Assembly (NCBI GenBank): GCA_012295225.1
Contig: WMKK01000004.1
Span: forward strand, 240,702-280,534
Length of the DNA: 39,833 nt
Source of the DNA: Ostreococcus mediterraneus
Taxonomy: Eukaryota > Chlorophyta > Mamiellophyceae > Mamiellales > Bathycoccaceae
Direction of reading: 5' to 3'
This document shows positions 36,238 through 39,833 of this stretch, piece after piece; position 1 is the stretch's first letter; each line of letters opens with the position of its first letter. The notes beneath the pieces are model-generated. The model was not told the DNA's origin, made no database searches, and saw nothing but the letters and a program-made list of their open reading frames with translations. A program made the translations under genes and the position numbers.

Positions 36238-36602
36238 ATGGCAACTCGCTTTTTGTTCACCTTGGCATGTGTACTTGGTATTGCATATAGAAGCGTGCGT
36301 GCACCATGTACAAGCAACTGCTGCGAGACAGCTGAAACTGGTAGTACCGTAGTAGTTTTCCCAATTCATGCATAAACCAAGTCAGGAAGGCATCTATCTA
36401 CCTTTACAGCATCAGTAGCTTTCAATTTCAGTTGCCAGATCAAACTAATCGTACAAACGACGCTTACTGCGGGCTTATGAAGTGTGCCTCGTATGAGTCA
36501 GATTTTTGCTTGCTTGAACGTCGTCTCTGGTATTTTTGGAGGCACCCGCGCTATCCAGGGTTGGTGTTGATTGGTGGCTCATTGCAACCGCTCGAAGACT
36601 AG
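36238..36602 (+). CDS. Candidate small secreted cysteine-rich protein
   Basis: Two exons, 36238-36348 and 36432-36602, join in phase 0 across an 83-bp GT-AG intron to give 93 residues. The first 22 residues (MATRFLFTLACVLGIAYRSV) form a textbook signal peptide. The mature part starts APCTSNCCETAETG and continues with AYCGLMKCASYESDFCLLER and a Trp-rich basic stretch RRLWYFWRHPRYPGLVLIGG. That gives six cysteines in about 45 residues. Without the splice, exon 1 alone stops after 45 codons. I do not recognise the family. The gene could be chance, but signal peptide, Cys pattern and open second exon agree. Confidence 0.4.
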
Positions 36603-36883
36603 CCACGTACAAAAACTAGTCACCGGCCGCACTTTTAGCAAGCGTTGCACCTTTATGTTGCACCTTTATCGACTTGGTCTGCATACAAAACAGACGAAAA
36701 ACAGCAGAAGACCCCTAGTCTGGGTCCCACATACCCTGAAACAATCGCCGCACTTAAAATATAAGAGATCGAATATATTTTCTGCGCGTATTTTATGACG
36801 CTGTGAAAATTTTTAGCGTCTGCGTGCTAACTTATCAAAGGCCGCTGTTTGAGAGCGACAGGTATGGTGACTAGCACGTAATA

Positions 36884-37174
36884 GGTCGAAATTAGCATAG
36901 TGAAATGCGCAAAGTTATTCCTATTCCCACAAAATCGTGAAAAAGAACATTGCACGTTATCCCCTATCTGCGTTGGCACACGGCACGGTGCCATGGTACG
37001 GCGTGTGCCCGTACCCGGGAATCTGCCCAGTCCCAGATCCCAGCCGCCCTGAATAGCGGCCCGAATAGTGGGATCGGGCGAGTCCCAAAAAAGTTCATGC
37101 GATTTTTTAAAATACTCAGGATTTTTTGGGAATAGGAATAACTTTTGGCACTTCACTAGAATCTAATTTTGACC
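36884..37174. mobile_element. MITE with ~50-bp inverted ends
   Basis: Left end GGTCGAAATTAG... (36884-36936) and right end ...CTAATTTTGACC (37120-37174) are reverse complements over about 50 bases with small gaps, sharing AAGTTATTCCTATTCCC. The 180-bp interior has further inverted words, for example GGCACACG/CGTGTGCC. No clean target duplication was found, so the family is open. It lies upstream of the transposase gene and is not obviously related to it. Confidence 0.8.
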
Positions 37175-37598
37175 TGCTAGTTCTCGAACGGGATACAATA
37201 GATAAGTTTAATATCTTTTAAGTATGACATTCCACCTCATTCCAAACCCGCCCGCGGGCACACATCCCATTCAGACCGAGAGTATGGGGAATAGGCGACG
37301 CCCCCTGCCTAAGGCTGAAAAAGAGATTCCTATATTAGACCCATTCCACTAAGGAACCTTCAACTTTTGTGTATATAGTTGCATGTTTTATCTATCATAT
37401 TTTACGCCAAAATTTAGCGAAATTCGCAGCTTCACCAAACGTGTTTTTTGAACGCGCCGGGGTTTAGCGAACCGCGATGGCGCAACCGTCGCGTTCGCGC
37501 GCCCGCCAGTGCGCGGTGCGGCCGCGCACGCCCGCGGGCGCGCGTGAGCAGTTCGAAGTGGTTCCGTTGCATCGCATCCGCACGTCGTTACGAGCCAA
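37175..37598. other. Region upstream of the transposase
   Basis: About 420 bases; AT-rich to 37430, then abruptly GC-rich from about 37450 as the transposon's own composition begins. If the element has terminal repeats, the left one should be here, but its partner lies beyond the window so I cannot identify it. Confidence 0.4.
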
Positions 37599-39392
37599 AT
37601 GCCCCGCAAGTGCGTGTGCACGAACCCGAACTGCGACAAGGATGTCGAGCGATTCTCGTTCGCGCTCGGCAGGCACTGGAAAGACGACACGCTCAGATCG
37701 ATTCTATCGAGTCTCAGACCCAAGGCGGATCGTGATGACATAGAAAAATACTTTTTACGCGCGATGACGAAGCCTGATGCTGCTCGAGTGTCCTCGCGAC
37801 ACTTCTTCTGGCACACTTTAGCTTGGTCTCGAGGAGACACCCCGAAGTTGGTCTTCAAAGATGGTGCGCACAAACGGCCGACGTACGTGCTCCATTCGAA
37901 TCGACCGACGTACGCGGGCGAGCCAATCGTCGACCCGGCTCGTATTGAATGTATATCACCGCGCGAGACGCGTCTGCGCACGAAGGCGCCGGCACGGGAG
38001 CCGCTTTCGGATATTTCAAATTTGAATGAAGATGACAAGTGTGCGACACAAGCTGGTGTCAGAGTTGGAATTAAGCGGCGAAGATCCGCGCCTGCGGCAA
38101 TTTGTTCGCGCGAGCGCGCGCAAAACACGTGTTTGAACGCGTTTGAAGTTGGAAGGCCGGCGGAAGAGACGTGCCGCGTGCAAGAAGTGACTATTGAAAA
38201 GTTGCGCTGTGAAAAGTTGAAGTTGAGCGAAGCGCTGCGGGTTGAACACCAGCGCGCGGACGTCGCGTGCCAGGAAGTTCGTTTGCTCACGGAGGACATT
38301 GAACAGTTTCGAAAAGATATGCGCGACCATGATCGAGCACCGTTGTGCATAACTATGCGACATTTGCGCGCGANGAGAGTCAGTNATGAGCAAATCAAAG
38401 CGCTCACAGGTTGGCCAAGTTTGAAAACATTTGATGCTTTGTGGCGGTTTGTCAACGCGGGCGATCGCAACGCGACGCAAAGCTTGTTGATTCGTGGACG
38501 ACAAAGAAGAAGTGACTCCGCAAGTGTAACGGATGCGCACAAAACGGTCGCGCCGCGGAAGAAGAGCTTCGAATGGGAAGATATATTTTTGGCATGGTGG
38601 ATGAGAGCGAAGATGGACCTGTCTGTGGATCAACTTGCATACTTCGTCGGAATGCGCAAAGCGACACTTACACGTGCATTACAACAAATGACATCATTTT
38701 TGANGGTGTTCATACGTGCTTACGGCGGCGATCCGATAGATCCCGAGTGGATCCAGATGACAACAGGGGAGGATTGGAAAGAAGCATACGGGCAGAAACC
38801 TTATGAGATTATCGACGTGACNGAAGTTCCCATGGAGACTCCAGACGACCCATATATGCAGCGTTTGTTTTACAGTCATTATAAGAAGCGCTATGTGTGT
38901 AAATTTCTTGGTGCCTGTCACCCGAATTGCCTTGCCGCTTTCTGTTCAGTTGGGTTTCCTGGATCCATTTTTGACAACGAAATTTGCTTTGCTGGAAAGG
39001 ATCACCCGATGCTTAATCATGCGGTACACCGAGCCAGTATCCGCCGGAGGACGTTCACAGACGAGAACGACGAAAACGTAGTCGTTCCCGAAACAATTGC
39101 AGCTGATCGTGGCTTTTGCGAAGGCTTGAATAGACAGTTTGAACGGGATGCGTTCAGGCTTGTGCACCCTGCGTTTTCAAGAGGCAAGAATGTGGCGTTC
39201 TCCAAGGAGGACATTCTCGATACTAGGGCGCAAGCATGTCGTCGAGTGCTAATTGAAAATGCTTTTGGTCGCGTCAAGACGATTTGGAAGCGTATGCGCG
39301 GGCCAATAGCTATCTCCAAGCTGAAATCTGTGCATCAAGAGTGGCCAATAATATTTTTCCTAGCGCTAGATTTACAAGCTCCGCTAAGGTAG
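37599..39392 (+). CDS. THAP-like zinc finger plus DDE (DDE_Tnp_4) transposase
   Basis: A cut-and-paste transposase of 597 residues in one open frame. Residues 5-95 resemble a THAP finger: KCVCTNPNCDKDVERFSF, a tryptophan, then SSRHFFWHTLAW, where THAP has Cys-x-x-His-Phe (here the Cys is Ser). A coiled-coil segment (about 200-240) and a helix-turn-helix of the Tnp_4 type (SVDQLAYFVGMRKATLTRAL, about 345) precede the catalytic domain. The DDE residues look intact: Asp406 (EIIDV), Asp503 (AADRGF) and Glu553 (IENAFGRVK). The C-terminal IENAFGRVKTIWKRMRG block is the Harbinger/ISL2EU hallmark. A few codons contain ambiguous bases. The stop overlaps the convergent SWIM ORF by 9 bases. GC content is above that of flanking host DNA. 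Confidence 0.85.
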   Translation: MPRKCVCTNPNCDKDVERFSFALGRHWKDDTLRSILSSLRPKADRDDIEKYFLRAMTKPDAARVSSRHFFWHTLAWSRGDTPKLVFKDGAHKRPTYVLHSNRPTYAGEPIVDPARIECISPRETRLRTKAPAREPLSDISNLNEDDKCATQAGVRVGIKRRRSAPAAICSRERAQNTCLNAFEVGRPAEETCRVQEVTIEKLRCEKLKLSEALRVEHQRADVACQEVRLLTEDIEQFRKDMRDHDRAPLCITMRHLRAXRVSXEQIKALTGWPSLKTFDALWRFVNAGDRNATQSLLIRGRQRRSDSASVTDAHKTVAPRKKSFEWEDIFLAWWMRAKMDLSVDQLAYFVGMRKATLTRALQQMTSFLXVFIRAYGGDPIDPEWIQMTTGEDWKEAYGQKPYEIIDVXEVPMETPDDPYMQRLFYSHYKKRYVCKFLGACHPNCLAAFCSVGFPGSIFDNEICFAGKDHPMLNHAVHRASIRRRTFTDENDENVVVPETIAADRGFCEGLNRQFERDAFRLVHPAFSRGKNVAFSKEDILDTRAQACRRVLIENAFGRVKTIWKRMRGPIAISKLKSVHQEWPIIFFLALDLQAPLR

Positions 39393-39833
39393 ATTCCGCG
39401 CCCTGCACGACTCTGTAACCTTGTGTAAAGTACATTTATGATTGTTTTCTTCTTCGTATACGTCAAAATACTCCTTGAGAAGTGTTGATGGCTTATTTCG
39501 CGACCACATCGCGAGTATATCAGGTGCAACTTCAGGCAGCTCCAAATCACCGTCACCGCGCGTGTTCACAGTGCACCGTCGCTTCGCGCGCCCGACTTCG
39601 AATCTATTAAAGTCAATGTTGTCGAGAGGAACTTTGCGATTCACCGGATCTCCTTCGCCGCTCGTGCCAAACCACTCACTTTCGAGCGACGTGCATGGGT
39701 CAACTGGTCTTTGCAACTTGGCAAAAAACCAGAGCGCTGCGACGACGTGTATACACCCTCCAAAGTGTCCGCCCGCTCCCGCCTTACACGCGCACGTCCC
39801 ACGCTCAACACTGACGACATGGTCCTGAACATG
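39384..39833 (-). CDS. SWIM zinc-finger protein of the transposon (partial, 5' end off window)
   Basis: The frame is open from the window edge to TAG at 39386-39384, 149 codons. Near the edge it reads ERGTCACKAGAGGHFGGCIH then VVAALWFFAKL. This is a SWIM finger (C-x-C ... C-x-H) with the AG-GG and H-VAAL features seen in SWIM proteins next to YqaJ nucleases. Downstream PCTSLESEWFGTSGEGDPVN also matches the region after SWIM in those proteins, and the rest is charged with a Cys pair. It ends about 120 residues after the finger, too short to hold a nuclease. The finger probably binds DNA or protein. The N-terminal part is outside the window. Confidence 0.7.
   Translation of the reverse strand, partial: HVQDHVVSVERGTCACKAGAGGHFGGCIHVVAALWFFAKLQRPVDPCTSLESEWFGTSGEGDPVNRKVPLDNIDFNRFEVGRAKRRCTVNTRGDGDLELPEVAPDILAMWSRNKPSTLLKEYFDVYEEENNHKCTLHKVTESCRARNLP

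Larger units (their letters stand above)
37599..39833. mobile_element. ISL2EU-like DNA transposon, right part outside window
   Basis: Two convergent ORFs, a THAP/DDE transposase and a SWIM-finger protein, share 9 bases at their 3' ends. ISL2EU transposons are known to pair such a transposase with a second protein bearing a YqaJ-type nuclease, in animals often preceded by a SWIM finger. No nuclease domain is visible between the SWIM motif and the stop. It may have been lost, lie N-terminal beyond the edge, or never have been part of this lineage. Neither terminus is identified. Confidence 0.6.

Noticed and set aside
37388-38542. 384-codon minus-strand frame antisense to the transposase
   Set aside because: Shadow of the transposase; arginine/serine-rich with no family features, while the plus frame has an intact DDE domain.

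Overview
The window looks like nuclear DNA of a small green alga. Photosystem I subunit PsaL is encoded here with introns and an N-terminal leader, as in the green lineage (red algae keep psaL in the plastid). A plastid sigma factor, a lumenal PsbP-domain protein and a plastid ketoacyl-ACP synthase are also nuclear. Telomere-type TTTAGGG motifs are scattered inside repeats. Genes are tightly packed, and most introns are only about 36-85 bp. By eye the base composition is AT-leaning, apart from one strikingly GC-rich insert. Tiny introns, moderate GC and many transposons together recall the low-GC outlier chromosome of Mamiellophyceae (Ostreococcus, Micromonas, Bathycoccus). That placement is an inference and not a sequence match.

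Layout. 1-1526: no intact gene, with a decayed coding remnant. 1527-9052: COPI zeta, ribosomal protein eL36, an unidentified multi-exon gene, the plastid sigma factor, a polyglutamine-containing multi-exon gene, and a ten-exon UTP18. 9396-11168: a GC-rich transposable element with 8-bp target duplications and a SAP-domain reading frame. 11391-15767: an SMP-domain lipid-transfer protein and MCM3, convergent. 15955-16884: a Mutator-like element with long inverted repeats and a 9-bp duplication. 17073-18631: PsbP-domain protein and complex I NDUFS4, convergent. 18711-19249: an internally deleted, inverted relative of the 9396-11168 element. 19450-24633: intron-bearing tRNA-Leu(CAA), a conserved membrane protein, PsaL, a possible complex I accessory subunit, LOG, and a PAP2-like protein. 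24919-25334: a miniature transposon whose sister lies at 30403-30783. 25816-30061: KAS, a KEA-type K+/H+ antiporter and V-ATPase subunit c. 30284-32463: a nested repeat with at least four insertion layers. 32805-34600: RLP24 and a HemK/PrmC methyltransferase. 34601-37598: gene-poor, with a 200-bp microsatellite, a possible small secreted Cys-rich protein and another MITE. 37599-39833: a THAP-plus-DDE transposase converging on a SWIM zinc-finger ORF that runs off the window, resembling the two-gene layout of ISL2EU transposons.

The host genes are ordinary housekeeping and plastid functions (ribosome biogenesis: eL36, UTP18, RLP24; replication: MCM3; respiration: NDUFS4; photosynthesis: PsaL, PsbP-like, sigma; lipids: KAS). 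They do not form an operon-like system. The most novel material is the transposon landscape: two SAP-element copies, one derived from the other; a nested palindrome whose own arms supply an empty-site control; and the ISL2EU-like pair at the right edge. Many gene models were spliced by hand from GT-AG signals and reading phase. All summed exon lengths are multiples of three, but transcripts would settle the ambiguous junctions.
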